64,000 nucleotides of DNA, from NCBI GenBank assembly GCA_023460035.1, contig JAEWRN010000004.1, forward strand, positions 118,236-182,235. The letters run 5' to 3'. The notes beneath the pieces were generated by a model. The model saw only the letters and a list, made by a program, of their open reading frames with translations. It did no database searches and was not told where the DNA came from. Origin of the DNA: Bacillota bacterium (GTDB taxonomy: Bacteria > Bacillota > Clostridia > Oscillospirales > Ruminococcaceae). Positions 25,787 through 34,554 of the stretch are shown one piece after another. How positions within the stretch are numbered: position 1 is the first letter of the stretch; each line of letters starts with the position of its first letter. The position numbers and the translations under genes are program-made.

Positions 25787-26134
25787 TTACAGGCTAAACC
25801 CGCTGGGCAGGTTAAAGTTTCCGGTCAGCCCGTTCATCTCGTTGTCCTGTGTCTCGCGCACCACGCGCACCGCCTCGTTTACCGCAGCGGCCAACAGGTC
25901 CTCTAAAATTTCAACATCTTCGGGGTCGACCACTTCCGGCTTGATTTCGACCTTCTGCACTTCGTACTTGCCGTTCATCGTCAGCGAGATCTGCCCGCCG
26001 CCTGCGGTAACCGTGTGCTCGCGCGCTTCAAGGTCTGCGGTGAGGGTTTCCATATCCTGCTGCATTTTTTGGTATTGCTCCATCAATGCGTTGCGGTCCA
26101 CTTTGCCATACCCCTGCGGTAATCTTGCTTTCAT
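25787..26134 (-). CDS. YbaB/EbfC family nucleoid-associated protein
   Basis: A 115-residue small DNA-binding protein. The family has a central helix-strand fold: MEQYQKMQQDMETLTADLEA forms the first helix, and VTAGGGQISLTMNGKYEVQKV the sheet (in part: GGGQISLTMNGKYEV). ATG at 26,134 follows GGAGGAATT. It sits between dnaX and recR, its conserved place in many bacteria. Confidence 0.95.
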   Translation of the reverse strand: MKARLPQGYGKVDRNALMEQYQKMQQDMETLTADLEAREHTVTAGGGQISLTMNGKYEVQKVEIKPEVVDPEDVEILEDLLAAAVNEAVRVVRETQDNEMNGLTGNFNLPSGFSL

Positions 26135-26238
26135 AATAAAATTCCTCCAGAAATTTCATCTGCCGGCCGCCGTGGCGCCGGCTCTGTTTATAAAAGTATC
26201 GGCGGGCCGGGGCTTGGCTGCCCCACCCGGCGGGCTTT

Positions 26239-27813
26239 TTAAATGTACTCCACGGGCACGCCCGCGTCTTCAAGCTGCTGAAAAGTTTCTTCTGCGCGGC
26301 TTTGCTTTACTACGGCGGGGGCCTGCTTTTTTTGGTACGGGCCTATCGAATAATGCTCGCCGGAGACTTCAAAAATCAGCATTTTCAGCCGCTCGGCAGA
26401 GTCCTGATTGGTTTTCATAAAGCTCAAAAACGTGGCGCTGCCGTCGATTAGCACCCGTTTGCCCTGCACATAAGCCTGTGACCCCACCAAAAAACCGTGG
26501 GCCATAGGGTCTTTTTGCTGGGCCAACGCAATGACTTCGGGCCAAAACGCGCAGGGCTGCTCTGCATCCGCCTCCCCGTTTTGTGCCGGGGCCGGTGCAG
26601 TAACCGGTGTGTCGGGCGTTTGCACCGCGGTCTCTGTTGCCGTTACCGCCGGCTGTGGCGCGGGCTGTGCGGGCCGGGCAGTCACCGCGGGGGCCTGCTG
26701 CATTTGCTGCGGTACCGCCTGCACTGCCGGGGCCGTCGTGCCGCAAAGGGCAAGCAGCGCAAGCTCTAACTCAATGCGCGGGTCGGTGCCGCGCGACATT
26801 TTATCCAAACTTTCGCTCAGCACCCGCATGGCGTATACCGCGGCGGCCAGCGATACCTGCTTTGCCTCATTTTCGTACCTGCGGCGGTCCTCCTGCGAAA
26901 GGTTTAGCCCCACGTCGCCCGCACCGGCACCCAGCAGCATAATGGTGCGGTAATGGGCAATCAGCTCTTCGCAAAGGCGCTTCATATCAATCGAGTTTTG
27001 CCGCAGCGCCGCCACCAGCCCCAGAGCCTTTGCGGTGTCCTGCGCTGTCAGCGCGCCGGATAAATCAAACAGGTAGCTTTTGTCGGTCACGCCGGCCATG
27101 CGGCGCACCAGTGCCTCGTCCACCGTGCCGTCACCGGCCGATGCACAGGTATCTAAAATAGAAAGCCCGTCGCGCAGCGCACCGTCTGCCAGCTGTGCCA
27201 CCAGTGCCGCAGCACCGTCGCTTAACGTAATGTTTTCTTTTTCGGCAACCAGCTGCAACCGCTTTTGAATGGTTTGCTGCGGGATGCGCCCAAAATCGTA
27301 CCGCTGGCAGCGGGACAGGATGGTAGCGGGCACCTTTTGAATTTCGGTCGTCGCCAAGATAAAAATGACGTGGGCGGGCGGCTCTTCCATAATTTTCAGC
27401 AGCGCATTGAACGCGCTATTGGAGAGCATGTGCACCTCGTCGATGATATACACTTTATAATGGCAGTTTGCGGGGGTATACACCGCTTCTTCGCGCAGCG
27501 CACGAATATCGTCGATACCGGTGTTGGAGGCGGCGTCGATTTCTGATACGTCTAAAATGCTGCCCTCTTCCAGCCCGCGGCAGATGTCACATTCGCCGCA
27601 GGGCTCACCCTGTTGGGGGTTGAGGCAGTTAACCGCTTTTGCCAGTATTTTGGCACAGCTGGTTTTGCCGGTACCCCGGGTGCCGGTAAACAGGTACGCA
27701 TGGCCGATGTGCCCGGTCGCGACCTGGTTTTTCAGCGCAGCGGTGATTGCTTCCTGCCCGTACACATCGCCAAAGGTTTTCGGCCGATATTTGCGGTACA
27801 AAGCATGATACAC
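26239..27813 (-). CDS. dnaX: DNA polymerase III subunit gamma/tau
   Basis: The clamp-loader ATPase, 524 residues. The family start YHALYRKYRPKTF is preceded by a GTG at 27,813 with a GGGGGG site 9 bp upstream, so the longer frame from 27,849 is rejected. Walker A is GTRGTGKTS, a zinc-binding Cys set lies in CLNPQQGEPCGECDIC, and Walker B with sensor is IDEVHMLSNSAFNALLK. A Pro/Ala/Gln-rich linker (about 370-430) leads to a tau-like C-terminus. No A-run typical of programmed frameshifting was noticed. It is the first gene of the dnaX-ybaB-recR cluster, just after the SRP RNA. Confidence 0.96.
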   Translation of the reverse strand: MYHALYRKYRPKTFGDVYGQEAITAALKNQVATGHIGHAYLFTGTRGTGKTSCAKILAKAVNCLNPQQGEPCGECDICRGLEEGSILDVSEIDAASNTGIDDIRALREEAVYTPANCHYKVYIIDEVHMLSNSAFNALLKIMEEPPAHVIFILATTEIQKVPATILSRCQRYDFGRIPQQTIQKRLQLVAEKENITLSDGAAALVAQLADGALRDGLSILDTCASAGDGTVDEALVRRMAGVTDKSYLFDLSGALTAQDTAKALGLVAALRQNSIDMKRLCEELIAHYRTIMLLGAGAGDVGLNLSQEDRRRYENEAKQVSLAAAVYAMRVLSESLDKMSRGTDPRIELELALLALCGTTAPAVQAVPQQMQQAPAVTARPAQPAPQPAVTATETAVQTPDTPVTAPAPAQNGEADAEQPCAFWPEVIALAQQKDPMAHGFLVGSQAYVQGKRVLIDGSATFLSFMKTNQDSAERLKMLIFEVSGEHYSIGPYQKKQAPAVVKQSRAEETFQQLEDAGVPVEYI

Positions 27814-27861
27814 AGCACTGCGCCCCCCATCTTTTTTGCGGTGCCGCAAAACGCGGCATTA

Positions 27862-27887
27862 AAAAAGCAGGACCCGAAACTGGGCCA
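27862..27887 (-). terminator. Terminator after the SRP RNA
   Basis: Minus strand GGCCC-agtttc-GGGTCC-tgc-TTTTTT directly follows the closing helix of the SRP RNA and precedes dnaX. Confidence 0.65.
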
Positions 27888-27888
27888 T

Positions 27889-28018
27889 CATGCCCTGAAT
27901 ACGAAGCGCAGGCTTGCTGCGGCGCACAAAGAAAACCACTTAATGCTGCTCGGTTCCCCGCCTGACATGGTTCATGGCCCTTCATCGCACAGGGCCAACG
28001 CTTCGTATTCAAGGCACG
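27889..28018 (-). ncRNA. ffs: Signal recognition particle RNA (short 4.5S-like form)
   Basis: Binds Ffh to target nascent membrane proteins. The conserved apical domain is exact in key places: ACCATGTCAGG, a GGAA tetraloop stem (GCGG-GGAA-CCGAGC) and AGCAGCATTAAG. The 5' GTGCCTTGAATACGAAGCG pairs with 3' CGCTTCGTATTCAGGGCAT to close a single long rod. There is no Alu domain, unlike the roughly 270-nt Bacillus form. It lies upstream of dnaX, its usual neighbour. Ends are approximate, judged from the closing helix. Confidence 0.93.
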
Positions 28019-28050
28019 GCGGCAACCGCCCCGTGTCCATTAACATTCGT

Positions 28051-28079
28051 ATTATACCGGAAAACCGCATAAAACGCAA
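28051..28079 (-). promoter_or_regulatory. Promoter of the SRP RNA
   Basis: Minus strand -35 TTGCGT (28,079-28,074), 17-bp spacer, -10 TATAAT (28,056-28,051). It would start transcription near 28,044, about 25 nt before the mature RNA, so 5' processing is implied. Confidence 0.6.
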
Positions 28080-28135
28080 GGGGGCAGTTTACCCCCTTGC
28101 GTCTTTTGGGCCGCCTTTGCGGCCATGTTTCTGCG

Positions 28136-28783
28136 TTATAAGTCTTGCTTTTTAAACAGGCTTTGCGCCCTGCGGCAGGCCCCCAGCGTAAGCAGCGCAT
28201 ACAGCACGGCACCTAACACCAGCACCAACAGCTTTTCTTTTAAAAACTGCGGGTCCGGGGTGTCCAGCTTGTCACGCACGAACGGCACCACATGCGCCGC
28301 GGTTTCGGCCACACAAAGCAATACAAAATAAACCACACTTGCAATGTTAAACGGCATACCCACCTTTTGCACATTGCGGTAATACTTTGTAAAAAACACC
28401 CAGTTAAATACCCCCAGCATCATCAACGAAATGCCAAACAACGCAATATTTGCATCCATACCCACTTCGTTGCCCATCGGGATCAGCCTTTGGCGCAGCA
28501 TAGCAAACGGCACCGCAATCCCCATTTGCAGCAGTTGCAGGCCCACCGCCACCAGCACACGGGCCGTTACAATGTCCTTTTTTGCCACTGGCAACAGCGC
28601 GCTGTATAAAATGTCCTGCGTTTCGCGCCCGTTTAAGCAGATAAAAAAGATGCCGAGCGTCGTGTAAAAAAATGTGACATAGTATGGGTAATTGGGGATG
28701 ATGAGCAGAGCGGAAAGACCAAGAAACAACAGCGCCGCCGGGTGCATGGCAAGACGCAGCTCTTTTTGCAATAATGCTTTCAT
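28136..28783 (-). CDS. ABC-2 type transporter permease
   Basis: A 215-residue membrane protein with about six hydrophobic segments, starting MKALLQKELRLAMHPAAL. That start is typical of permeases paired with YtrB/BcrA-like ATPases. The ATG at 28,783 lies only 4 bp after the ATPase stop and uses a GAGGAG site. It is the last gene of the AbrB-ATPase-permease operon. The substrate is unknown; relatives export peptides or affect the cell envelope. Confidence 0.87.
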   Translation of the reverse strand: MKALLQKELRLAMHPAALLFLGLSALLIIPNYPYYVTFFYTTLGIFFICLNGRETQDILYSALLPVAKKDIVTARVLVAVGLQLLQMGIAVPFAMLRQRLIPMGNEVGMDANIALFGISLMMLGVFNWVFFTKYYRNVQKVGMPFNIASVVYFVLLCVAETAAHVVPFVRDKLDTPDPQFLKEKLLVLVLGAVLYALLTLGACRRAQSLFKKQDL

Positions 28784-28787
28784 CTCC

Positions 28788-29630
28788 TCACACCCTTTCC
28801 ATATGGACCATAATGTCCTCAAGGCCCGCTTTTTGCACCTCGGCACCGCCTATTGGCAGGTTTGCCGTGTGCACCAGCGCTTCGCACCCGGTGCGCGAGG
28901 GCCGGCAGCCAATCAGCTTTTCAGCATCTTGCTGTGGCGGCTGCGGGGTGGTAAACGACACCATGCGGTATTCCTCCAAAAACTGTGTCATACCGGTTTG
29001 TGCCACCAGCTCGCCGTTTTTGATATACAAAATGTCGTCGGCACATTTTTCAAGGTCGGTCGTGATATGGGTCGAAAACAAAATGGTAACCCCTTCTTCC
29101 TGCACCAGCGCAAGGAACAGCTCCATCAGCTCGTCACGCGAAACGGGGTCCAGCCCGCTGGTGGGCTCGTCTAAAATCAACAGCTTTGCGTGGTGCGACA
29201 GCGCCAGCGCCAGCGCATATTTTACCCGCATCCCGTCCGAAAGCTGGCGCGGGGTTTTTTGCTCCGGCAGCTTAAAGCGCTGGATGCAGCGGCGGTACAC
29301 GTCTTCGTCCCAGCCCGTGTAAAACGGGCGGGTGGCCGCCGTGATGGTTTTCAACTTTTTCATGGGGTAATAGCTAAACCCGCCCATCACAAAGCTGAGC
29401 TGCTGTTTTGCCTGCTGCTCGTGCCCCAAAAAGGACTGCCCAAAAAACGAGATATCACCGCTGTTTGGGTGCACAAGGTTCAGCAGCGATTTTAACGTGG
29501 TGGATTTGCCCGCGCCGTTGCGGCCAATGAGCCCGGTAATTGCACCGGGCCGCAGTGTAAACGAAACATCTCGCAGTGCAAAGCCCTCGTACTGTTTGCA
29601 AAGGCCCTGCACGGTCAACACATCCTGCAT
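28788..29630 (-). CDS. ABC transporter ATP-binding protein (YtrB/BcrA-like)
   Basis: A 280-residue ATPase: Walker A GRNGAGKST, a degenerate signature (RQLSDGMRVKYALALAL), Walker B LLILDEPTSGLDP and the H-loop STHITTD. ATG at 29,630 (MQDVLTVQGL) follows AGAGG and lies 16 bp after the AbrB-type gene, so the longer frame is rejected. It powers the permease encoded next. Confidence 0.92.
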   Translation of the reverse strand: MQDVLTVQGLCKQYEGFALRDVSFTLRPGAITGLIGRNGAGKSTTLKSLLNLVHPNSGDISFFGQSFLGHEQQAKQQLSFVMGGFSYYPMKKLKTITAATRPFYTGWDEDVYRRCIQRFKLPEQKTPRQLSDGMRVKYALALALSHHAKLLILDEPTSGLDPVSRDELMELFLALVQEEGVTILFSTHITTDLEKCADDILYIKNGELVAQTGMTQFLEEYRMVSFTTPQPPQQDAEKLIGCRPSRTGCEALVHTANLPIGGAEVQKAGLEDIMVHMERV

Positions 29631-29646
29631 CAAAACTGCCTCTTTC

Positions 29647-29925
29647 TCAATCTTCATTTTCTTCGGTGTGTGTGCTATTTTCGGCATCCTCTTCTTCGGC
29701 TGCCTGCGGCGGCTTTTTTTGCGCGTCAAACACCGCTTTCGCAAAATCTAAAAACGGTGCGTTTGGCACAATGCCAATGCCCTGTTTTTTGTCTGCCATC
29801 AATAACAGCGTATCGCCCGGCTCAATGCCAAACAGGTCCCGCGCACCTTTGGGGATGACGATCTGGCCCTTTTCCCCCACCTTTACCGTACTCATAAATT
29901 TGTCATCTGGCATTTTTAAGCTCAT
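29647..29925 (-). CDS. AbrB/SpoVT-type transcriptional regulator
   Basis: A 92-residue protein: the swapped-hairpin DNA-binding domain is at residues 12-55 (VKVGEKGQIVIPKGARDLF, GIEPGDTLLLM). An acidic, unstructured tail (EEEDAENSTHTEENED) follows. ATG at 29,925 follows AAAGGAG. It heads the ABC operon and probably represses it from the dyad at 29,952-29,966. Confidence 0.9.
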   Translation of the reverse strand: MSLKMPDDKFMSTVKVGEKGQIVIPKGARDLFGIEPGDTLLLMADKKQGIGIVPNAPFLDFAKAVFDAQKKPPQAAEEEDAENSTHTEENED

Positions 29926-29951
29926 TTGGTTACTCCTTTACCATAAGTATG

Positions 29952-30004
29952 AAAAGTATAACTTTTATAACTTGTATTCTACTCGCACTCATTGCCATTG
30001 TCAA
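29952..30004 (-). promoter_or_regulatory. Promoter and dyad operator of the AbrB-ABC operon
   Basis: Minus strand: perfect -35 TTGACA (30,004-29,999), 17-bp spacer, -10 TAGAAT (29,981-29,976). The perfect palindrome AAAAGT-ata-ACTTTT (29,952-29,966) lies at the expected transcription start, well placed for autorepression. Confidence 0.65.
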
Positions 30005-30092
30005 GCAAAAGACACACTTTCTTTTTGCCTCTGCCGATGTTATAATACCTGCATAAACTTTGCCGCGGCAATTGAATGAGGTGACCTTTGTT

Positions 30093-30692
30093 TTGACTTG
30101 GGAAGAATTAAAAGCGGACTGCCTGACCTGCCAAAAATGCGGCCTTTGCGAGACCCGCACCAATGTGGTGTTTGGCGACGGGGTGGCGGATGCCGAGGTG
30201 CTTTTTATCGGCGAGGGCCCGGGCCAGAACGAGGACGAACAGGGCCTGCCGTTTGTAGGGCGCAGCGGGGCATTGCTTGACACCTACCTGCGCACGATTG
30301 ACCTTGACCGCAAAAAGAATATTTTTATTGCCAACACGGTAAAATGCCGCCCGCCGCAGAACCGCGACCCGCGCCCGGAAGAGCGCGCCGCCTGCCTGCC
30401 CTGGCTGCGGGAGCAGTTTCGGTTGTTGCAGCCTAAAATTGTCGTTTGCCTTGGCCGCATTGCCGCGCAGCAGATCATTCGGCCCGATTATTCGGTCACG
30501 CGCGAGCACGGCCAGTTTGAAGAAAAAGACGGTGTGCTGTTTATGGGCACCTTTCACCCTGCGGCACTGCTGCGCAACCCCAACAACAAACCGGTTGCGT
30601 TTGAAGATTTTGTCGCCCTGCGCAGCAAAATACACGAGGTGTGCGCCCATACCTACCCCGTCGCACCGCAGGCTGAAACCGCGGCAGAATAA
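30093..30692 (+). CDS. Uracil-DNA glycosylase, family 4 (Fe-S type)
   Basis: Removes uracil from DNA. The 199 residues have the [4Fe-4S] cysteines of the family (CLTCQKCGLC near the N-terminus plus later Cys residues), the active-site motif GEGPGQNEDEQGLPFVGRSG (20 residues), NTVKCRPPQNRDP, and the HPAALLRNP motif near the C-terminus. The TTG at 30,093 is chosen because GAGGTG lies 9 bp upstream; the earlier in-frame TTG at 30,060 lacks a site. A -10 TATAAT is at 30,041. Confidence 0.93.
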   Translation: MTWEELKADCLTCQKCGLCETRTNVVFGDGVADAEVLFIGEGPGQNEDEQGLPFVGRSGALLDTYLRTIDLDRKKNIFIANTVKCRPPQNRDPRPEERAACLPWLREQFRLLQPKIVVCLGRIAAQQIIRPDYSVTREHGQFEEKDGVLFMGTFHPAALLRNPNNKPVAFEDFVALRSKIHEVCAHTYPVAPQAETAAE

Positions 30693-30700
30693 ACCCAAAC

Positions 30701-30730
30701 AAAAAAGCCACTCCGCCGGGTGGCTTTTTT
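30701..30730. terminator. Bidirectional terminator after the uracil-DNA glycosylase
   Basis: AAAAAAGCCAC / GTGGCTTTTTT, 11-bp arms, 8-nt loop, between convergent genes. Confidence 0.9.
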
Positions 30731-30753
30731 ATATGGCGGTAAACCGCCTTGTT

Positions 30754-33060
30754 TTATTCTTCTTGTAAAGCCGGCACTGCGGGCCGGTTTGCCGTTTTGG
30801 GCCAGGTGATCTGCGCTTTAAACAAATCGCCGTCCACCTCTACTTCAAACTTGCCGCCTTGCAGCTCGGTAAAGCTTTTGGCAATGGCAAGGCCAAGGCC
30901 GCTGCCCTCGGTATTGCGGGCTTTATCCCCACGCTCAAACCGCTCCACTATTTGCGCCTCGTCAAAATCCAGCTCTTCGGCCGAAACATTTTTCAGGCTG
31001 ACGCGCACGGTGTCCTCATCCTCTGACAGCGTGACATAGGCCCGGGTACCGGGCAGGCCGTACTTTGTGATATTGATGATCAGGTTTTCAAAAATGCGGT
31101 TGCAACGCTGGCCGTCCAGCATCAGCGGCACGCGGTGGTCCGGCAGCCACCAGCGAAAATCAATGCCGCTGGCCGTGGTCTTATCCTTTAGCTCAAAGTC
31201 AATCTGTTTCAGCAGTGCCACAAGGTCCACTTCGGCAAAATGCATTGTGACATTGCCGGTGGTGGCTTTGCTGACTTCAAACAGGTCCTCAATCAGCCGT
31301 TTCAGCCGCTGCGATTTGCGGTCCAGAGTGTCAATGTAGGCGTGGCGCTGTTCTTCGGTCAGCGAATCGTCCCGCAGCAGGTCAATATAGGTGATGATGG
31401 CCGTGAGGGGCGTTTTTAAGTCATGGGAGACATTCGTGATCAGCTCTGCTTTCATGTTGCGGCTGCGCACCTCGGTTTCCACCGCTTTTTGAAACCCGCT
31501 GCGCACCTTGTTCAGCTCGTCGCGCAGGGTGTTAAAGGGCCCCACTTCACCCTCTATTTTAACGGCAAGGTCCCCTTGCGCCATCCGGGTAGTGGCCTCT
31601 ACCATAACATTATATTGTGCACACAACGTCGCCATACGGCGGCGCAGCCAGAAAAACAAAAACACAAGGTAGACAATCAGCACCAGAATGCCAAAGCCCC
31701 ACATCGCACAGCAGAGTGCAAGCACCACAAAATTCAGCAGCAAAAAATGCCATAACGATTTACTGATTGACACGTCAAGGTCAATGCGGGTCGCTTTGCG
31801 CCACAAACTGCGAATGTGGTACACCAGCCAGCTAAAAAACCGCACGGTCAGGCTGCGCTCCAGCAAATAGCGCTTTGGCCCCAAAAACAGCAGGTTGGCG
31901 GCGGCAAGGGTAAAAAAGGATGCCGCACTGAACCACAGCAGCAACGCCCCTGCCAGCAGCCCCCCTGCAGCGCGGGTTGCCAGCACCGCATCGGTCACCC
32001 AGCCCAGGGTGCGCAGTGTGCCGGAAAGCCCGCCGCTGGCAACGCTGTATGCCAGCTCGTAAAGGCCGTCAATGATTGGCAACACCACAAAAAAGCCGAC
32101 AATCGTCACCTCAAGCGGCACCTTGGCCGCCGCTTTGCGGCCCAGCTGCAACTTGCGGCACAGCGACAGCAGCAGTGTGCCGCCAATACACACGGCAAGG
32201 CTGATGCCCGCCGCCATGTTAAAGCCCGCCGAAGCAAAGTTCATTGTGTCCTGCCAGTAAATCATCGAGGAGATACCGCCCGCACCCACAATGTCCTCCG
32301 GCACGGCGTACAGCACTGTCACCGGGGTGGCCGGGGCGGTATACTGGTAGTCCTCATACTCTATTGTATTAAAGCTGTCGCCGCTGCGGCGTATCTGCCA
32401 AAGCAGGTTATCACGGTCCACCTCTGCAGCCTCGGCGTCGTCCAGGTAGACGCTCTGCGCAATGGGGGTGCCGCTTTCGTCAAATTTCATCGAAAGCAAA
32501 TAACGGTATCCGTCGTTTTTGGCCTGCTGCTCGTTTATCGTGCCGTTTTGCAACAGCTGTGACCATGCGACAGTGTTGTCGTTTGTGTAAATATTGCCGC
32601 TCTGCCCGTCGATCACCGCATATTTAACACCGCTGAGCTCGCTGGACACCCGGGTATCCCAAATATAGAGCGTCTGGTCAAAATACGACTTTTGCTGTGC
32701 CAGCCCCGACGACGAGGCCGCCCCGTTATCTCCCATTTCATCGCTCTCATCATACCCGTATTGCTCCAACGTTTGCGGCAGGCTGCCATCGTCATTCTGC
32801 GGGGCTACGTTACCGGTATAAAATACGTCGCTGGGTTGCAGCACCTCATTTTGCCATTGCTCCTGCGCATGCCAGGTCAGCGTATAAGCCCCCTGTGCCA
32901 TCATAGAGGTCAGGTAGCTGCTTTCAAACACGTTGTCGCCCTGCCCGCGGCGCTGGTAGGCCGGTTCTACCGCAAGCAGTGTTGCAAGCGACACGGCCAA
33001 AACCAGCACAATGCAAAGCAGCAGGCCAAACAGTTTAGCAACCTTCGATTTTATATCCAA
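30754..33060 (-). CDS. Large multi-helix sensor histidine kinase
   Basis: A 768-residue kinase. Helix 1 (about 8-30) is followed by an extracellular domain of about 240 residues, then at least five membrane helices between about 270 and 465. A HAMP-like linker, HisKA with His546 (NVSHDLKTPLT) and HATPase (ENLIINITKYGLPG, GSGLGLAIAK) follow. The start is a TTG at 33,060 with GAAGGTGG about 9 bp upstream. It overlaps the response-regulator gene by 26 bp, so the two are coupled. The signal is unknown; extracellular domain and VanS-like kinase core suggest a cell-envelope cue. Confidence 0.9.
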   Translation of the reverse strand: MDIKSKVAKLFGLLLCIVLVLAVSLATLLAVEPAYQRRGQGDNVFESSYLTSMMAQGAYTLTWHAQEQWQNEVLQPSDVFYTGNVAPQNDDGSLPQTLEQYGYDESDEMGDNGAASSSGLAQQKSYFDQTLYIWDTRVSSELSGVKYAVIDGQSGNIYTNDNTVAWSQLLQNGTINEQQAKNDGYRYLLSMKFDESGTPIAQSVYLDDAEAAEVDRDNLLWQIRRSGDSFNTIEYEDYQYTAPATPVTVLYAVPEDIVGAGGISSMIYWQDTMNFASAGFNMAAGISLAVCIGGTLLLSLCRKLQLGRKAAAKVPLEVTIVGFFVVLPIIDGLYELAYSVASGGLSGTLRTLGWVTDAVLATRAAGGLLAGALLLWFSAASFFTLAAANLLFLGPKRYLLERSLTVRFFSWLVYHIRSLWRKATRIDLDVSISKSLWHFLLLNFVVLALCCAMWGFGILVLIVYLVFLFFWLRRRMATLCAQYNVMVEATTRMAQGDLAVKIEGEVGPFNTLRDELNKVRSGFQKAVETEVRSRNMKAELITNVSHDLKTPLTAIITYIDLLRDDSLTEEQRHAYIDTLDRKSQRLKRLIEDLFEVSKATTGNVTMHFAEVDLVALLKQIDFELKDKTTASGIDFRWWLPDHRVPLMLDGQRCNRIFENLIINITKYGLPGTRAYVTLSEDEDTVRVSLKNVSAEELDFDEAQIVERFERGDKARNTEGSGLGLAIAKSFTELQGGKFEVEVDGDLFKAQITWPKTANRPAVPALQEE

Positions 33061-33739
33061 TGCCCCATACCACCTTCAAATATTTCGGCTCTTTTGGGTT
33101 GATTTCGATTTTTTCGCGGATGTTGCGGATGTGTACCATAATGGTATCGGTCGCCACCGCCTTTTCGTTCCACACCCGCTCGTAAATTTCGTCCGCCGAA
33201 AACACACGCCCCGGGTTTTTCATCAGCAGGGCGAGAATTTTAAATTCCAGCGGGGTCAGCCGCACCGGCTTGCCGTCAACGGAAAAAGCGGCGGCCTGCT
33301 CGTTGAGCTCCAGCCCGCCGATGGTGTAGATTTCTTCGTCCTGCTGCTGGGCTGCCCCGGCCAGTACCAGGTATTTCGCATAGCGCCGCAGCTGCGAATT
33401 GATGCGCGCAAGCAGCTCCATAGGCACAAACGGCTTTGTGACATAATCGTCCGCGCCAATATTCAGCCCGGTGATCTTGTCCACATCTTCTGATTTTGCC
33501 GACAGCATGATGACCGGGAAATCATACTGCTCGCGCAGTTTCATGGTCATCGTCACACCGTCCATCACCGGCATCATAATATCCACAACCGCAAGGTGAA
33601 TATCGTTTTGGCGAATCAGCTCCAGCCCCTCGCGGCCATTGGCGGCCTCCAGCACTTCGTATCCCTGGTTTTTCAGGTAAATGCCAATCCCCTCGCGGAT
33701 CTCGCGGTCATCCTCCACCACCAGAATTCGATAGGTCAT
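33035..33739 (-). CDS. OmpR/PhoB family response regulator
   Basis: A 234-residue regulator: receiver domain (Asp10/Asp11, phospho-acceptor Asp53 in VVDIMMP, KPFVP) and winged helix (TIMVHIRNIREKIE, VWGIGYKI). ATG at 33,739 follows GGGAGGAAC. It lies 97 bp after the ECF sigma gene on the same strand and overlaps its kinase gene. Confidence 0.94.
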   Translation of the reverse strand: MTYRILVVEDDREIREGIGIYLKNQGYEVLEAANGREGLELIRQNDIHLAVVDIMMPVMDGVTMTMKLREQYDFPVIMLSAKSEDVDKITGLNIGADDYVTKPFVPMELLARINSQLRRYAKYLVLAGAAQQQDEEIYTIGGLELNEQAAAFSVDGKPVRLTPLEFKILALLMKNPGRVFSADEIYERVWNEKAVATDTIMVHIRNIREKIEINPKEPKYLKVVWGIGYKIEGC

Positions 33740-33836
33740 TTGTTCCTCCCGTTTTGTGCCCGCCATACAGGGGCGACACTGTTTTACTTCTGTCGCCTAT
33801 TATACCGCATGGCGGCGCAAAGCGCACCCCTGCCGC

Positions 33837-34340
33837 TTAACCTGCCAATGCCGAGCGCAACAGCCCCCTTGCGCGGTAAAGCTGGGTGTTGATGGTTTTG
33901 TCGGGCCGGCAAAGCAGCTGCGCAATTTCGCAAACAGGGCGCTGCTGCAAAAAGTACAGCACCGAAACTGCGCGGTAGGGCTCGCGCAGCGCGTCGATTG
34001 ACGCGGCAATTTGCTGTGTCGCCTCTTTTTGCTCGCACATCTGCTGGGGCTGCTCGTCCGGTTGCACCGCCTGCTGCGGCAAATCCTCCGGCTGGCCCTG
34101 TGCGCAGACCCGGCGGCTGTACGCGCTTTTCAGGCAGTCTTTCGCCTTATTCACCGCAATGCGGCACAGCCACGCCTTTTCGGCCCCTGCCGGGCAGCGG
34201 CCGCGGTGTAGCCACGCTGAAAGAAAGGTTTCCTGCGCAAGGTCCTCCGCCTGATGTGCATCCCCCACCAGCCGCCTGCAAACGGTATAGACCAGCAACT
34301 GGTACTCCTGCATCATGCATTCAAACTCCTGCTCTGTCAT
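33837..34340 (-). CDS. ECF-type RNA polymerase sigma factor
   Basis: A 167-residue sigma-70 family protein: region 2 (about 1-75, DAHQAEDLAQETFLSAWLH) and region 4 (about 110-165, LREPYRAVSVLYFLQQRPVCEIAQLL). The ATG at 34,340 follows GAGAGGG; a frame of nearly 300 codons extends further upstream but is Cys- and Ser-rich and overlaps the divergent gene. No anti-sigma gene is adjacent. Instead a two-component system follows on the same strand. Confidence 0.88.
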   Translation of the reverse strand: MTEQEFECMMQEYQLLVYTVCRRLVGDAHQAEDLAQETFLSAWLHRGRCPAGAEKAWLCRIAVNKAKDCLKSAYSRRVCAQGQPEDLPQQAVQPDEQPQQMCEQKEATQQIAASIDALREPYRAVSVLYFLQQRPVCEIAQLLCRPDKTINTQLYRARGLLRSALAG

Positions 34341-34491
34341 CGTATTGCCCTCTCTTTCTGCGTCCCGTTCATCTTTTGTTCCTATCATACAAGATGAATC
34401 TAAACAGGCACCAGCAAAAAAAATAAAGAATTTCGAAAGATTTTTATAAAGTCGAACCGGTTTGTATTTTTTTGCCCACCCCGCCGCCTGC

Positions 34492-34520
34492 TTGAAAAAC
34501 CCGGGGCGAATGGCTACAAT
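34492..34520 (+). promoter_or_regulatory. Promoter of the UPF0340-YggS operon
   Basis: -35 TTGAAA (34,492-34,497), 17-bp spacer, -10 TACAAT (34,515-34,520), 34 bp before the ATG at 34,555. Confidence 0.6.
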
Positions 34521-34554
34521 AAAGAAAACGTCTTTTTGCATGGGGGCATTGGGT

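Noticed and set aside
31816..32562. 248-codon plus-strand frame
   Set aside because: It is antisense to the large sensor kinase and has His/Gln-rich shadow composition.
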